A stretch of 64,000 nt of DNA from Eleftheria terrae (GCF_030419005.1 NZ_CP106951.1:372001-436000), one strand, 5' to 3'. Shown: positions 7,918 through 17,396, numbered from the stretch's first letter. Numbers and translations: made by a program. The notes: a model not told the origin generated them from the letters alone.

Positions 7918-10556
7918 AGCTCAGGCGCCTGCGCATCGAGCAGCTGAGGCAGTTCCGCCAGCCGCTGGAGATCGATGGCTTCGAGCCCGGCCTCAATCTC
8001 TTCACCGGTGCCAACGAGGCCGGCAAGAGCAGCATCGTGCGTGCCATCCGCGCCGCCTTCTTCGAGCGGCACCGCTCCACCATGGTTGAAGACCTGCGAC
8101 CCTGGGGCGACTCCGCCGCAGCACCCACGGTGGAGCTCGAGTTCGACTTCGCCGACACCACATACCGCCTGAGCAAGACCTTCCTGCACCGCAAACGGTG
8201 CGAGCTGCGGGCTGGCAGCCTGCGGCTGGAGGGCGTCGAGGCGGAAGACCACCTGGCCCAGCTGCTCGGTTTCCAGTTCGCCGGCAAGGGGGCCAGCAAG
8301 GCCGAACACTGGGGCATCCCCGGCCTGCTGTGGATCGAGCAGGGCTCGGCCCATGAAGTGCACGAGCCGGTGCGCTTTGCCACCGACCATTTGCGCACGG
8401 CCTTGCAGGCCACGCTGGGCGAGGTGGCCAGCAGCGGCGGGGATGACATCCTCGAGCGCGTCAGGGCCGAGCGTGCTCTCCTGCTGACAGCAGGCAGCCG
8501 CCCGCGCGGCGAGTATCAGAAGGTGATCGAGGACCTGCAGAACGCATCGGGCCGGCTGGCCGAGCTGGACGACCAAGTCGAGGCCTACCGCCAGCAGGTC
8601 GACACCCTGGCCGGCCTGCGTGAGCAGCAACGGCGCGACGAGGCGGAGCGCCCCTGGGAGGGCTACCGCGCCGCCCAGTCGCAGGCCGAGCAGGCCTTGC
8701 AAGCCGCCGCCGAACTGCAGCAGCAGCTCGCCCGCGACCGGGAGCGGCTGAGGGAGCAGCAGGGCCGGCTGGAACTGCTGCGCGAGCAGCTGGCCGCCTT
8801 CGAGCAACAGCAGGCCGAGCTGGCCGCGCGGGCGAAGGCGCAGGCCCTGGCCGAGCAGCGGCATGCGGTGGCCGAAGCCCGCGAGCAGCAGCTGAAGCTC
8901 GAAGCCGAAGCCCTGGCGCGGCGCTACGAGCGGGCCCGTGAGGCCTTGCGCCTGGCTCGCCAGGAAGACAGCCGCCAAGCGCTGCAGCGCCAGCTGCGCG
9001 AGGCCCAGGCCCGTGCCGCCGACCTGGCCGAGGCGGTGGCCAAGGCAGAGGCCGAACACCAGCGGCTGGTGGCACTGCGCAGCGAGGCTGCCACCACCCA
9101 GATTGCCGTGCGCGAACTCGAACTGCTGCGCAAGCAGCACGGGCGGCTGCACGACCTGGAGCTGCGCCGTGCGGCGGCCGCCACGCGGGTGCGTTATGCG
9201 CTGGAGCCGGGGCAGGCAATGCAGGTGGACGGCGAGGCACTGAGCGGCCAGGGCGAACGCCTGCTGGTCGCACCGGCCGAATGGTGGGTGCCGGGTGTCG
9301 GCCGGCTGCGCATCGAGCCGGGTGGCCAGGACCTGGGCGAGCTGGCTCGACAGCATGGCGAAGTGCGCGACGAGCATGCCGCGCTGCTGCAGCGCCTGGG
9401 GCTGGCTTCGCTGCAAGCCGCCGAGGCGCGGCACCAGCTGCACCGCCAGCAGCTCACCGAGATCGGCCATGCCGACCAGACCTTGCACCTGCTGGCGCCC
9501 AAGGGGCTGGATGCACTGCGCACCGAGCGTGCCGCGCAGGCGGCCCGCATGGGCGAGGCCCAGGCGGCCCTCGACCGCTTGCCGCCGCCACCGCCGGACA
9601 GCGTGCCGGCCCTGGCCGCGGCCGAGGACGAACACGAGCAGGCGCGCCGCGCCACCGAGCAGAGCAATTCGCAGTTGCACAGCGCGCTGCAGACGCTGTT
9701 GGTGGCGAGCAGCGAGCGCGACGCGGCCCGCCGCGAATGCGAGACGCTGCGCGCCGGGCTGGCGGACCCGCAGCGCCGCCAGCGCCTGCAGCAGCATGGC
9801 CAGTCGCTGGTGGAGTCGCGGGCCGAAGCCACCGCGCTGGCCGCCCGCATCGAGGCGCGTGAGCACCAGGTGCAGGCCGCCCGGCCGGACATCCTGAGGC
9901 AGGACATCGAGCGCCTGCGCCGCAGCGCCGAGCAGGCCGAGAAGCAGTATCGCGAGCGCCGTGACGAGATCATCCGCCTCGAAAGCGCCCTGCAAAGCGC
10001 CGGTGCCCAGGGGCTGGAGGAAACCCGCGGCGAGCAGGCACGCGAGGTGGAGGCGTTGCAGCGCCGGCATGGCGAGCTGCAGCGCCGTGCCGAAGCGCTG
10101 GACTTCCTGCTGACCCGCCTTGAAGCCCACCGCGGCGCGTTGACACGGCGCCTGCAGGCACCGCTGCAACGGCACCTGGACCGCTACCTGCAGCTGCTGT
10201 TCCCGCGCGCCAGCCTGCTCATCGACGAGCAGCTGAGCCCCGGCCCGTTGACGCGCCCCGGCCTGCGCGGGCCCGAGACCGGCGAGTTCGCCAGCCTCAG
10301 CTTCGGCGCACGCGAGCAGATGGGCGTGATCAGCCGGCTGGCCTATGCCGACCTGCTGCAGGAAGCCGGCCGGGCCACGCTCATCATCCTCGATGACGCG
10401 CTGGTGCACAGCGACGAGCAGCGCCTGGGCCAGATGAAGCGCGTGCTGTTCGATGCTGCGCAACGCCACCAGATCCTGCTGTTCACCTGCCATCCCGCGG
10501 GCTGGCGCGACCTGGGCGTGGCGCCTCGCGCCATCGAGGCGCTGAAGGCCGGCTGA
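7914..10556 (+). CDS. SbcC/YhaN-like SMC-type ATPase partner
   Basis: Rad50/SbcC-type ATPase expected to gate the preceding nuclease. 880 residues: an N-terminal ATPase half with Walker A TGANEAGKSSIVRAI (about residues 31-45), long Gln/Glu/Arg/Ala-rich coiled-coil segments through the middle, and a C-terminal half with an ABC-signature-like LSFGAREQMGV (about 794) and Walker B TLIILDDALVHSD (about 822-834). No CxxC zinc hook is present in the coiled coil, which separates it from classical SbcC/Rad50 and fits the YhaN type. Start ATG overlaps the nuclease stop by 4 bp. The cluster ends here; the next gene begins 112 bp on. Confidence 0.85.
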   Translation: MKLRRLRIEQLRQFRQPLEIDGFEPGLNLFTGANEAGKSSIVRAIRAAFFERHRSTMVEDLRPWGDSAAAPTVELEFDFADTTYRLSKTFLHRKRCELRAGSLRLEGVEAEDHLAQLLGFQFAGKGASKAEHWGIPGLLWIEQGSAHEVHEPVRFATDHLRTALQATLGEVASSGGDDILERVRAERALLLTAGSRPRGEYQKVIEDLQNASGRLAELDDQVEAYRQQVDTLAGLREQQRRDEAERPWEGYRAAQSQAEQALQAAAELQQQLARDRERLREQQGRLELLREQLAAFEQQQAELAARAKAQALAEQRHAVAEAREQQLKLEAEALARRYERAREALRLARQEDSRQALQRQLREAQARAADLAEAVAKAEAEHQRLVALRSEAATTQIAVRELELLRKQHGRLHDLELRRAAAATRVRYALEPGQAMQVDGEALSGQGERLLVAPAEWWVPGVGRLRIEPGGQDLGELARQHGEVRDEHAALLQRLGLASLQAAEARHQLHRQQLTEIGHADQTLHLLAPKGLDALRTERAAQAARMGEAQAALDRLPPPPPDSVPALAAAEDEHEQARRATEQSNSQLHSALQTLLVASSERDAARRECETLRAGLADPQRRQRLQQHGQSLVESRAEATALAARIEAREHQVQAARPDILRQDIERLRRSAEQAEKQYRERRDEIIRLESALQSAGAQGLEETRGEQAREVEALQRRHGELQRRAEALDFLLTRLEAHRGALTRRLQAPLQRHLDRYLQLLFPRASLLIDEQLSPGPLTRPGLRGPETGEFASLSFGAREQMGVISRLAYADLLQEAGRATLIILDDALVHSDEQRLGQMKRVLFDAAQRHQILLFTCHPAGWRDLGVAPRAIEALKAG

Positions 10557-10667
10557 GTCCGCCTCGCGTGCTATCGTTGGCCGCTGCCCGCAGGCAGGAG
10601 TTGAACAAGACACAGGAGTTGACGTGATGAAGCCTTGCAGCCACCCGGTCGTATGCGGGGGACGGTC

Positions 10668-11354
10668 ATGGCCTTGAGAACCCTCACGCCGCTGGAAGCC
10701 CGCGTGCTCGCGGTGCTGGTCGAAAAACAGCACACGGTGCCCGACAGCTACCCGCTGTCATTGAACGCACTGACCCTCGGCTGCAACCAGAAGACGGCCC
10801 GCGAGCCGGTGATGAACGTCAGCGAAGCCGAGGTGCTGCAGGCCATCGAAGGCCTGAAGGAGCAGACCCTGGTCAACGAGGTGAGCGGCAGCCGGGTGGT
10901 GCGCTTCGAGCACAACGCGCCGCGCGGGCTCGGCGTGCCGAGCCAGTCGGTGGCCTTGCTGACCCTGCTGATGCTGCGCGGGCCGCAGACCGCCGCCGAA
11001 CTGCGCTTGCACACCGAGCGGCTGCACCGCTTTGCCGACATCTCTTCGGTCGAGGGCTTTCTCGAAGAACTCGCCGAGCGTGAACCACGACGTGTGGTCA
11101 AGCTGCCGCGCGCACCCGGTGCCCGTGAAGCGCGCTGGGCCCACTTGCTGTGCGGCGAGGTGGCGGTGCCGCCTGCGGCTGCCGAGATGGCGGCGGGTGG
11201 TGGTGCGGGCGAGGGCAGGCCCGCCGCCAGCGAGATCGCCGCGCTGCGCGCCGAGCAGGCCCGCATGGCTGCCGAGCTGGCTGAATTGCGTGCGCTGGTG
11301 CTGCGCCTGGCCGGTGAGCTGGGCGTGGCCGTTGACGACCCCAGCGCCGGCTGA
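10668..11354 (+). CDS. yceH: YceH family protein (UPF0502/DUF480)
   Basis: Conserved protein of unknown role, 228 residues, made of two winged-helix-like halves. Family landmarks are [16 protein letters not shown] at the start, [20 protein letters not shown] (residues about 26-45) and a later [22 protein letters not shown]. The C-terminus is a short helical tail. The ATG at 10668 matches the family N-terminus; an upstream in-frame ATG at 10635 adds 11 unrelated residues. It stands alone between the nuclease pair and the type I secretion cassette. Confidence 0.9.
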   Translation: MALRTLTPLEARVLAVLVEKQHTVPDSYPLSLNALTLGCNQKTAREPVMNVSEAEVLQAIEGLKEQTLVNEVSGSRVVRFEHNAPRGLGVPSQSVALLTLLMLRGPQTAAELRLHTERLHRFADISSVEGFLEELAEREPRRVVKLPRAPGAREARWAHLLCGEVAVPPAAAEMAAGGGAGEGRPAASEIAALRAEQARMAAELAELRALVLRLAGELGVAVDDPSAG

Positions 11355-11943
11355 GGGACGCTGCGGCGACCGCAAGGCCCCGGTGCCTTCCAGGTTCGCT
11401 GGAAGGGGCGGCCCGCGGCACTCCACACGCGGCTGACCGGTCGCCTGACCACTTCACTGCCACCCCCATGAAGCGCGGACGCCAGCCGCGTGAAGCGGGG
11501 CGGCCGCGGACCGCAGCCCACCATCACCAGCGAACGGCGACAAGGCCACGCCAGGCCGTCGCCTGTTCCTTGCCGCGGATCAAAGACCCGCGGCGGCCGG
11601 TGGCGAGAGCATGCATCGCATGCCATCGCCCGCGATGGCCATGCGCTGCTTTGGGTCGCCTTGTCACCTGGCGCAAGCCCCGGCGGATGATGCGTCGCCG
11701 CCACACAGGTTTACCCCGACGCGCCCACCGCGTGGACGGTGGCAAGCCGGCCGCAATAGCACGGCTGGAGCGCACGCAGAGTGCGATCGGCATGCGGACG
11801 TCGGGCATCCGTGGTGCCGGGAAGCCACCAGCGTGGTGCATCGGCCCCCCTTGGTGAGGGGGTGTTCGCCCAGCCAGTGCTCGGCCATGCTTCGCGACAC
11901 CGAAGTTGATGCACACACACAGAAACATGAGGGAGGCTCACGA
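11355..11943. other. 589-bp intergenic stretch without a supported gene
   Basis: Short frames here are Arg/Pro/His-rich and carry no family signature, so I see no gene. The stretch must hold the promoter of the type I secretion cassette. A weak hairpin (five C paired with five G around 11846-11862) is visible. The last 15 bases contain the ribosome-binding site GAGGGAGG for the exporter gene. No clear -35/-10 pair could be picked with confidence. Confidence 0.6.
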
Positions 11944-13650
11944 ATGAACTGGCTGTGGACGCCACGCCTGCGCCCCTTCATCGCCTTGGCTGGAACGGCC
12001 TCGCTGCTGCTGAACCTGGCGCTGCTGATGCCGTCGATCTACATGCTGCAGGTGTTCGACCGGGTGTTCAGCAGCCGCAGCCTGGAGACGCTGTTCATGC
12101 TGAGCGTGCTGACGGCGCTGGCGCTGGGGCTGGGCTACTGCATGGACCGTGCGCGCAGCCTGCTGCTGTCGCGCGCCGGGCGGCTGGTGGACGAGACGCT
12201 GGCCCCGCACGCCCTGCAGGCGGCGCTGCAGGAGAACGCCACCGCCCGCCACCGCACCGACCGCTCGGCGCTGCAGGACATCACCCGGCTGCGCGGCTTC
12301 CTGGGCAGCCCCGCGGTGCAGGCGCTGTTCGACGCCCCGTGGCTGCCCCTCTACCTGCTGCTGATCTTCGCGCTGCACCCGGCGCTCGGCTGGGCCGCGC
12401 TGGGCGCGGCGCTGCTGCTGTTCGGCCTGGGCCTGTACACCGAGCGCCACACCCGCAGCGAGACCGAGCAGGTGCTGCTGCGCGGGCGCAGCGCCGCGCT
12501 GCACATCGAGGCGCTGCACCGCAATGCCGAGGTGCTGGTGGGCATGGGCATGCTGCAGCGCGCCGTGGCCGCCTGGAGCGCCCGCCACCGCGAGGCGCTG
12601 CTTGCGCAGGAGCGGCTGGGTGAGGCCAGTGCGGCGTTGTCGGCCTGCGGGCGGCTGCTGCGCCAGGCGGTGCAGGTGGGCATGCTGGGCCTGGGCGCCT
12701 GGCTCGTCATCGCCGGGCATGCCTCGCCCGGCATCATGATCGCCGCCACCGTGCTGGTGGCGCGCGCCCTGCAGCCGGTGGAGCACCTCATTGCCGGCTG
12801 GAAGTCGCTCATCGAGGTGCGGGCCGCCTGGGCGCGGCTGCAGCAGCAGAGCCTGGAGCTGCCGCAGCCCGATGCGCTGCGGCTGCCGCCGGCGCGCGGC
12901 GGGCTCAGCCTGGAGCAGGTCAGCTACGGCGTCGACCCGCAGCGCCCGCCGCTCATCAAGCGCGTGAGCTTTGCGCTGGCTGCCGGCGAGTGCCTGGGGC
13001 TGATCGGCCCGAGCGCTGCCGGCAAGACCACCCTGCTGCGGCTGATGCTGGGGCTGCGCAGCCCGCAGGCCGGCAGCGTGCGGCTCGACGGCGTGGAGCT
13101 GGCGCACTGGCCGCGCGAGCAGCTGGTGGGCGCCATCGGCTACCTGCCGCAGGACGTCGAGCTGTTTGCCGGCAGCGTCGCGCACAACATCGCCCAGCTC
13201 GGCCCGGTGGACAGCGAGCGGGTGGTGGCCGCCGCCCAGCTGGCCGGCGTGCACGAGATGATCCTGCGCCTGCCCCAGGCCTACGAGACCGAGCTCGGCG
13301 AGGCCGGCTGCGCGCTGTCGGGCGGGCAGCGCCAGCGCATCGCCCTGGCGCGCGCCGTCTACGGCAGCCCCCAGCTGGTGGTGCTCGACGAGCCCAATGC
13401 CAACCTCGACAGCGAGGGCGAGGACGCGCTGGCGCGCGCCATCGAGCAGCTCAAGCAGGGCGGCTGCACCGTCGTGCTGGTCTCGCACCGGCCCTCGCTG
13501 ATGCGCCAGGCCGACAAGCTGGCCGTGCTGCGCGAGGGCCAGCTGGAGCTGTTCGGCCCGCGCGAGCAGGTGCTGGCCCGCCTGAGCAGCCCCAGCGTGC
13601 ACCCCTTGCGCCGCCCCGAGGCGGGCAGCGCCGCGGGAGCACAGGCATGA
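11944..13650 (+). CDS. Type I secretion ABC exporter (PrtD/HlyB class without C39 domain)
   Basis: Inner-membrane ATPase-permease that exports an RTX substrate in one step. The ATG at 11944 follows GAGGGAGG; 568 residues. The N-terminal half is a transmembrane domain starting directly with FIALAGTASLLLNLALLMP and YMLQVFDRVF, the start typical of PrtD-like exporters lacking a peptidase domain. The nucleotide-binding half has Walker A GPSAAGKTTLLR (about 355), Q-loop GYLPQDVELF, signature LSGGQRQRIALARA and Walker B LVVLDEPNANLDS (about 478). It overlaps the HlyD gene by 4 bp, and its probable substrate follows. No TolC-type channel is encoded nearby. Confidence 0.93.
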   Translation: MNWLWTPRLRPFIALAGTASLLLNLALLMPSIYMLQVFDRVFSSRSLETLFMLSVLTALALGLGYCMDRARSLLLSRAGRLVDETLAPHALQAALQENATARHRTDRSALQDITRLRGFLGSPAVQALFDAPWLPLYLLLIFALHPALGWAALGAALLLFGLGLYTERHTRSETEQVLLRGRSAALHIEALHRNAEVLVGMGMLQRAVAAWSARHREALLAQERLGEASAALSACGRLLRQAVQVGMLGLGAWLVIAGHASPGIMIAATVLVARALQPVEHLIAGWKSLIEVRAAWARLQQQSLELPQPDALRLPPARGGLSLEQVSYGVDPQRPPLIKRVSFALAAGECLGLIGPSAAGKTTLLRLMLGLRSPQAGSVRLDGVELAHWPREQLVGAIGYLPQDVELFAGSVAHNIAQLGPVDSERVVAAAQLAGVHEMILRLPQAYETELGEAGCALSGGQRQRIALARAVYGSPQLVVLDEPNANLDSEGEDALARAIEQLKQGGCTVVLVSHRPSLMRQADKLAVLREGQLELFGPREQVLARLSSPSVHPLRRPEAGSAAGAQA

Positions 13651-15035
13651 ACGGCGCCGCCAACTCCGCCTTCCCCTCCAGCTTCGGCAGCGAGGCCGGC
13701 CTCGTGGCGTCGCGCCACGGCGGCCCCGTCACGCTGGCGCGGCTGCTGGCCGAGGCGCAGCCCGCCGCCGAGCACCGCCACGCGCTGGCCCGGCTGCGCC
13801 GCAAGGTGGTGCTGCCGCTGGCGGTGGTGGGGCTGCTGGTGGGCGGCTGGTGCGCCTGGGCGCCGCTCAGCGGTGCGGTGGTCGCCAACGGCCAGGTGCA
13901 GACCGAGCTGGGCCGCAAGATCGTGCAGCACCAGGAAGGCGGCATCGTGCAGGCGCTGCATGTGCGCCCCGGCCAGCGCGTCAGCAAGGGCCAGCCGCTG
14001 CTGGTGGTGGGCGACCTGCGCAGCGACGCCGCCTTCGACATCCTCAGCAAGCAGCGTGACGCCGAGCGCGTGCGTGCCGAGCGGGCCCGCGCCGAGCTCG
14101 CGCTGGCCGCCACGGTGAGCTGGCCGGCCGATGCGGCGCCCGAGACCCTGGCGCGCGAGCGCCAGCTGTTTGCTGCGCGGCGCGAGGCGCTGGATCACCA
14201 GCTGCAGTCGCTGCAGGCGCAGCAGGGCGACGCGCGGGCGCGCATCGCCGCACTGGAGGCCCAGCTCAAGGCCGCTGGCGAGGCCGCCCGGTTGGCGCGC
14301 GAGGAGCTGGCCATCAACCTGCCGCTGGCCGAGAGCGGCTTCATCCAGAAGACCCGGCTGATCGCCATGCAGCGCTACGTGGCCGACCTGGAAGGCCGCA
14401 CCGAGGCCGCTCGCAGCGACCTGGCCGAGGCGCGCGGGCAGCTCGGGCGGCTTGGCCAGATGGCCGCCGAGCTGCGCGGCGCCTACCAGCAGCGCGCCGC
14501 CGACGAGCTGAAGGAGGCGGTGGCCCGCCAGCGCGAGCTCGACGACCGGCTGCGCCCGACGCAGGACCAGGTGGAGCGCCAGACCGTGCGCGCGCCGGTG
14601 GACGGCAGCGTGATGGCGCTGCGGGTGAGCGCGCCGGGCACCGCGGTGGGCCCGCGCGAGCCGCTGCTGGAGATCGTGCCGGCGCGCGAGCACCTGATCG
14701 TGGAGCTGCGCATCGAGCCGCACGACATCGAGCAGGTGCATGCCGGCGATGCCGCCGAGGTGCGGCTGTCGGCCTTCGACTTCCGCAGCACGCCGCTGCT
14801 GGCGGCCCGCGTGCTGGCGGTGGCGCCCGACGCGCAGCAGGACCCGCAGACCCGGCAGTCGTGGTACAGCGCCCAGGTGGAGGTGGCGGCCGAGGAACTG
14901 GCCCGCCATCCCCAGCTGCGCCTGCAGGCCGGCATGCCCGCCGAGGTCTTCATCACCACCCCGCCGCGCAGCCTGCTGCAGTACCTGGCCCAGCCGCTGG
15001 GCCTGTTCGCCCGCCGCGCGCTGCGCGAGCCGTGA
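13647..15035 (+). CDS. Type I secretion membrane fusion protein (HlyD family)
   Basis: Periplasmic adaptor joining the ABC exporter to an outer-membrane channel. 462 residues: a cytoplasmic N-terminal segment, one membrane helix (VVLPLAVVGLLVGGWCAW, about residues 54-71), the lipoyl/barrel hybrid entry GQVQTELGRKIVQHQEGGIV typical of PrtE/HlyD, two long helices rich in Ala/Glu/Arg (residues about 130-300), and the beta-barrel return QTVRAPVDGSVMAL with VSAPGTAVGPREPLLEIVP. It is translationally coupled to the exporter through the ATGA overlap at 13647-13650. Confidence 0.93.
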   Translation: MNGAANSAFPSSFGSEAGLVASRHGGPVTLARLLAEAQPAAEHRHALARLRRKVVLPLAVVGLLVGGWCAWAPLSGAVVANGQVQTELGRKIVQHQEGGIVQALHVRPGQRVSKGQPLLVVGDLRSDAAFDILSKQRDAERVRAERARAELALAATVSWPADAAPETLARERQLFAARREALDHQLQSLQAQQGDARARIAALEAQLKAAGEAARLAREELAINLPLAESGFIQKTRLIAMQRYVADLEGRTEAARSDLAEARGQLGRLGQMAAELRGAYQQRAADELKEAVARQRELDDRLRPTQDQVERQTVRAPVDGSVMALRVSAPGTAVGPREPLLEIVPAREHLIVELRIEPHDIEQVHAGDAAEVRLSAFDFRSTPLLAARVLAVAPDAQQDPQTRQSWYSAQVEVAAEELARHPQLRLQAGMPAEVFITTPPRSLLQYLAQPLGLFARRALREP

Positions 15036-15234
15036 GCGCGGCGGACCTCCGGCAAGCCGTGGCGGCTGTGCCGCGAGCTGCCTTTTCATCCTGCGCGCTG
15101 CGCATGCCGTCCGGGTCTTGGGCCTGGCGGTGCGCGGTGCAAGAGGGAGACCCCGGTTCCCGGCGATGCGGCGGCAGGCGGAGGTGCTGCCGGCGCCGCG
15201 GGTACTTCTTGTTTATCCACTCTCGGAGATACAC

Positions 15235-16545
15235 ATGACCATGATCAATGGCACCCAAGCGAGCGAGTCGCTGACCGATGTCGGCGTCGACACCGACTCG
15301 ACCCTCAACGCCAACTGGTCGCTCGGCGAGGACCGCATGGCCGGTGGCACCGGCGACGACACCTACTACGTGAATTCCGCCGGTGACCAGGTCATCGAGC
15401 GGGCCGGGGAGGGCACCGACACGGTGGTGTCGCAGGTGAAGAGCTACACGCTGGGCAGCGATGTCGAGAACCTCACGCTGAGCAATGCGCCAACCCGCGT
15501 CATCGACCTGCCGGGTGGCGGTACCGAGCGGGTGCCCGCGGCCGTCAGCGGCACCGGCAACAGCCTGGACAACACGCTGCTGGGCAACGATCTGGACAAC
15601 GTGCTGTCCGGCCTGGACGGCGACGACACATTGCGGGGCCGGCTCGGCGACGACCTGCTGCAGGGTGGCAACGGCCGCGACTACCTCGATGGCGGCGATG
15701 GCGGCGACAGCCTGCTGGGTGGCAACGGCGATGACACCCTCTACGGCGACTATGGCGACGACCTGCTGTACGGCGGCGCCGGTGCGGACCGGCTCGACGG
15801 CGGGGCCGGCGCCGACATCATGGTGGGCGGCTTCGGCGACGACCGCTACTACGTCAACGACGCCGCCGACATGGTGGTCGAAAGCGGCCTGTTTGGCGGC
15901 ACCGACCACGTGTACAGCCGCATCAGCCACACGCTGGCCCGCAACGTCGAGAACCTGACCCTGGACGCCTACAGCGGCGACACCGAGGGCCGCGGCAACG
16001 GCTCGGCGAACCAGATCACCGGCAGCTACGGCAGCAACCAGCTGTTTGGCCTGGGCGGCAACGACCAGCTCTACGGCGAGTACGGCAACGACACGCTGGA
16101 CGGCGGCAGCGGCCGCGATTTGCTGGCCGGCCAGGCCGGCCGCGACGTACTGACCGGCGGCAGCGGCCAGGACCGCTTCGTCTTCGACGCGGTGGGCGTG
16201 GAGCATGCCGACAAGATCACCGACTTCAGCCACGCCGACGACACCATCGTGCTCGGCAACGGGCTCGACATCGGGCTGGACGGCGCCAAGGACCAAGGCC
16301 TGCTGGGCCTGTCCTTCTCGGATGCCAATGCCGGCCAGGTCCTGGCCGACGCCTGGTTCTTCAAGGGCGCGGGCATGACGGGCGGCGTGGCCGGGCAGTA
16401 CAGCGGCATCTACGTGAACACCCTGGACGGGCAGGTCTGGTACAACCCCACGACCCAGGCCGGCGGCGACAGCCTGCTGCTGGGCAGCGTCTCGGTCGAG
16501 GCCGCCGGCCAGCTCACCGCATCGGACTTCGTCTTCGGCGGCTGA
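15235..16545 (+). CDS. RTX calcium-binding protein, probable type I secretion substrate
   Basis: Secreted protein of 436 residues with no N-terminal signal peptide. Two blocks of glycine/aspartate-rich nonapeptides (for example GGDGGDSLLGGNGDDTLYGD, residues about 124-205 and 272-310) form a calcium-binding beta-roll. They are interspersed with two copies of the DDxYYVN..DxVxE..GTD..xS...xTL...VENLTL module. The C-terminus ends LTASDFVFGG, a short hydrophobic tail ending like type I secretion signals. No enzymatic domain is visible, so it may be a surface or matrix protein. It sits 199 bp after the adaptor gene. The start at 15235 follows CTCGGAGA; the long upstream frame extension overlaps the adaptor gene and is ignored. 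Confidence 0.88.
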   Translation: MTMINGTQASESLTDVGVDTDSTLNANWSLGEDRMAGGTGDDTYYVNSAGDQVIERAGEGTDTVVSQVKSYTLGSDVENLTLSNAPTRVIDLPGGGTERVPAAVSGTGNSLDNTLLGNDLDNVLSGLDGDDTLRGRLGDDLLQGGNGRDYLDGGDGGDSLLGGNGDDTLYGDYGDDLLYGGAGADRLDGGAGADIMVGGFGDDRYYVNDAADMVVESGLFGGTDHVYSRISHTLARNVENLTLDAYSGDTEGRGNGSANQITGSYGSNQLFGLGGNDQLYGEYGNDTLDGGSGRDLLAGQAGRDVLTGGSGQDRFVFDAVGVEHADKITDFSHADDTIVLGNGLDIGLDGAKDQGLLGLSFSDANAGQVLADAWFFKGAGMTGGVAGQYSGIYVNTLDGQVWYNPTTQAGGDSLLLGSVSVEAAGQLTASDFVFGG

Positions 16546-16571
16546 TCCCGGCCGCGCGCGCCGTGCCGGCA

Positions 16572-16590
16572 GATGCTGCAGCGCAGCATC
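16572..16590 (+). terminator. Hairpin after the RTX gene, possible terminator
   Basis: A perfect 8-bp stem (GATGCTGC/GCAGCATC) with a 3-base loop lies 27 bp past the RTX stop. A second small stem (CCGGC/GCCGG) follows. There is no T-run, so an intrinsic terminator is only possible, not shown. Confidence 0.35.
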
Positions 16591-16762
16591 CCGGCTCGAC
16601 GCCGGAGCCGTGGCCGCCGCGCCGCGCACCCTGGTGCCGGCGCCTTGCGGCCCGCTCCTGCTGACTGCCATCCCGTGCCACCCGGCCACGCCGTCGGGTT
16701 GCTCCGGCACGGGCCTCGCTGACCTGGGGAAACCCTTCTCCAGGCGACCTCGGCCGCCCCCC

Positions 16763-16768
16763 TAGAAT
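16763..16768 (+). promoter_or_regulatory. -10 box of the phaR promoter
   Basis: TAGAAT stands 46 bp before the phaR ATG in an otherwise GC-only stretch, giving a leader of about 40 nt. No convincing -35 hexamer lies 16-18 bp upstream. Confidence 0.45.
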
Positions 16769-16814
16769 CGTTGTGCTGTGCACCATCATGCTGCACGTCG
16801 TTGGAGATTCACGC

Positions 16815-17396
16815 ATGGCTCAAGCCAAACGCAGTGCGGCCGCAGGACAGGACACGTCCGCGTCCGGGGTGCGAACCTTGAAGAAGTACCCCAACCGCCG
16901 CTTGTACGACACCGAGACCAGCAGCTACATCACGCTGGCCGACGTCAAGCAGATGGTGCTCGGCGGCGAGGACTTCGTGGTCCGCGATGCCAAGACGAAC
17001 GAAGACCTGACCCGCAGCATCCTGCTGCAGATCATCCTGGAGGAGGAAACCGGCGGCATGCCGATGTTCTCCACCGGCATGCTGGCCCACATCATCCGCT
17101 TCTACGGGCACACCATGCAGGGGCTGATGGGCGCCTACCTGGAGAAGAACATCCAGGCCTTCATCGACATGCAGGGCCGCTTCGCCGAGCAGTCGGCCGG
17201 CATGTACGACACCAAGGGCTTCAATCCCGAGATGTGGACCCAGTTCATGAACGTGCAGGCGCCGATGATGCAGGGGCTGATGACCAACTACCTCGAGCAG
17301 TCGAAGAACATGTTCGTGCAGATGCAGGAGCAGATGCAGAAGCAGGCGGAGTCGCTGATGCCGGGTTTCCCGGGCTTTCCTCCACAGAAGCGCTGA
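16815..17396 (+). CDS. phaR: Polyhydroxyalkanoate synthesis repressor PhaR
   Basis: DNA- and PHB-binding repressor of phasin and PHA synthesis genes; it releases DNA when polymer granules form. 193 residues. The PHB/PHA accumulation regulator DNA-binding domain is clear: LKKYPNRRLYDTETSSYITL (about residues 19-38) followed by ADVKQMV. Then come two PHB-accumulation repeats around MFSTGMLAHIIRFYGHTMQG and the Met/Gln-rich C-terminus ending in KR. The ATG at 16815 has GGAGA 7 bp upstream; an in-frame ATG at 16773 adds an unlikely leader. It indicates a PHB-storing organism, although no phaC/phaA/phaB lies in the window. Confidence 0.95.
   Translation: MAQAKRSAAAGQDTSASGVRTLKKYPNRRLYDTETSSYITLADVKQMVLGGEDFVVRDAKTNEDLTRSILLQIILEEETGGMPMFSTGMLAHIIRFYGHTMQGLMGAYLEKNIQAFIDMQGRFAEQSAGMYDTKGFNPEMWTQFMNVQAPMMQGLMTNYLEQSKNMFVQMQEQMQKQAESLMPGFPGFPPQKR

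Noticed and set aside
7782..10733. 983-codon open frame on the minus strand opposite the SMC-like ATPase gene
   Set aside because: It mirrors the plus-strand gene's codon pattern in high-GC DNA, is Gln/Leu/Gly/Ala/His-rich without any family motif, and spans the 3' region of two genes. The plus strand has intact Walker motifs.
11468..11857. 129-codon frame between yceH and the secretion cassette
   Set aside because: Arg/His/Pro-rich with no family features and no ribosome-binding site; competing frames on both strands are equally open.
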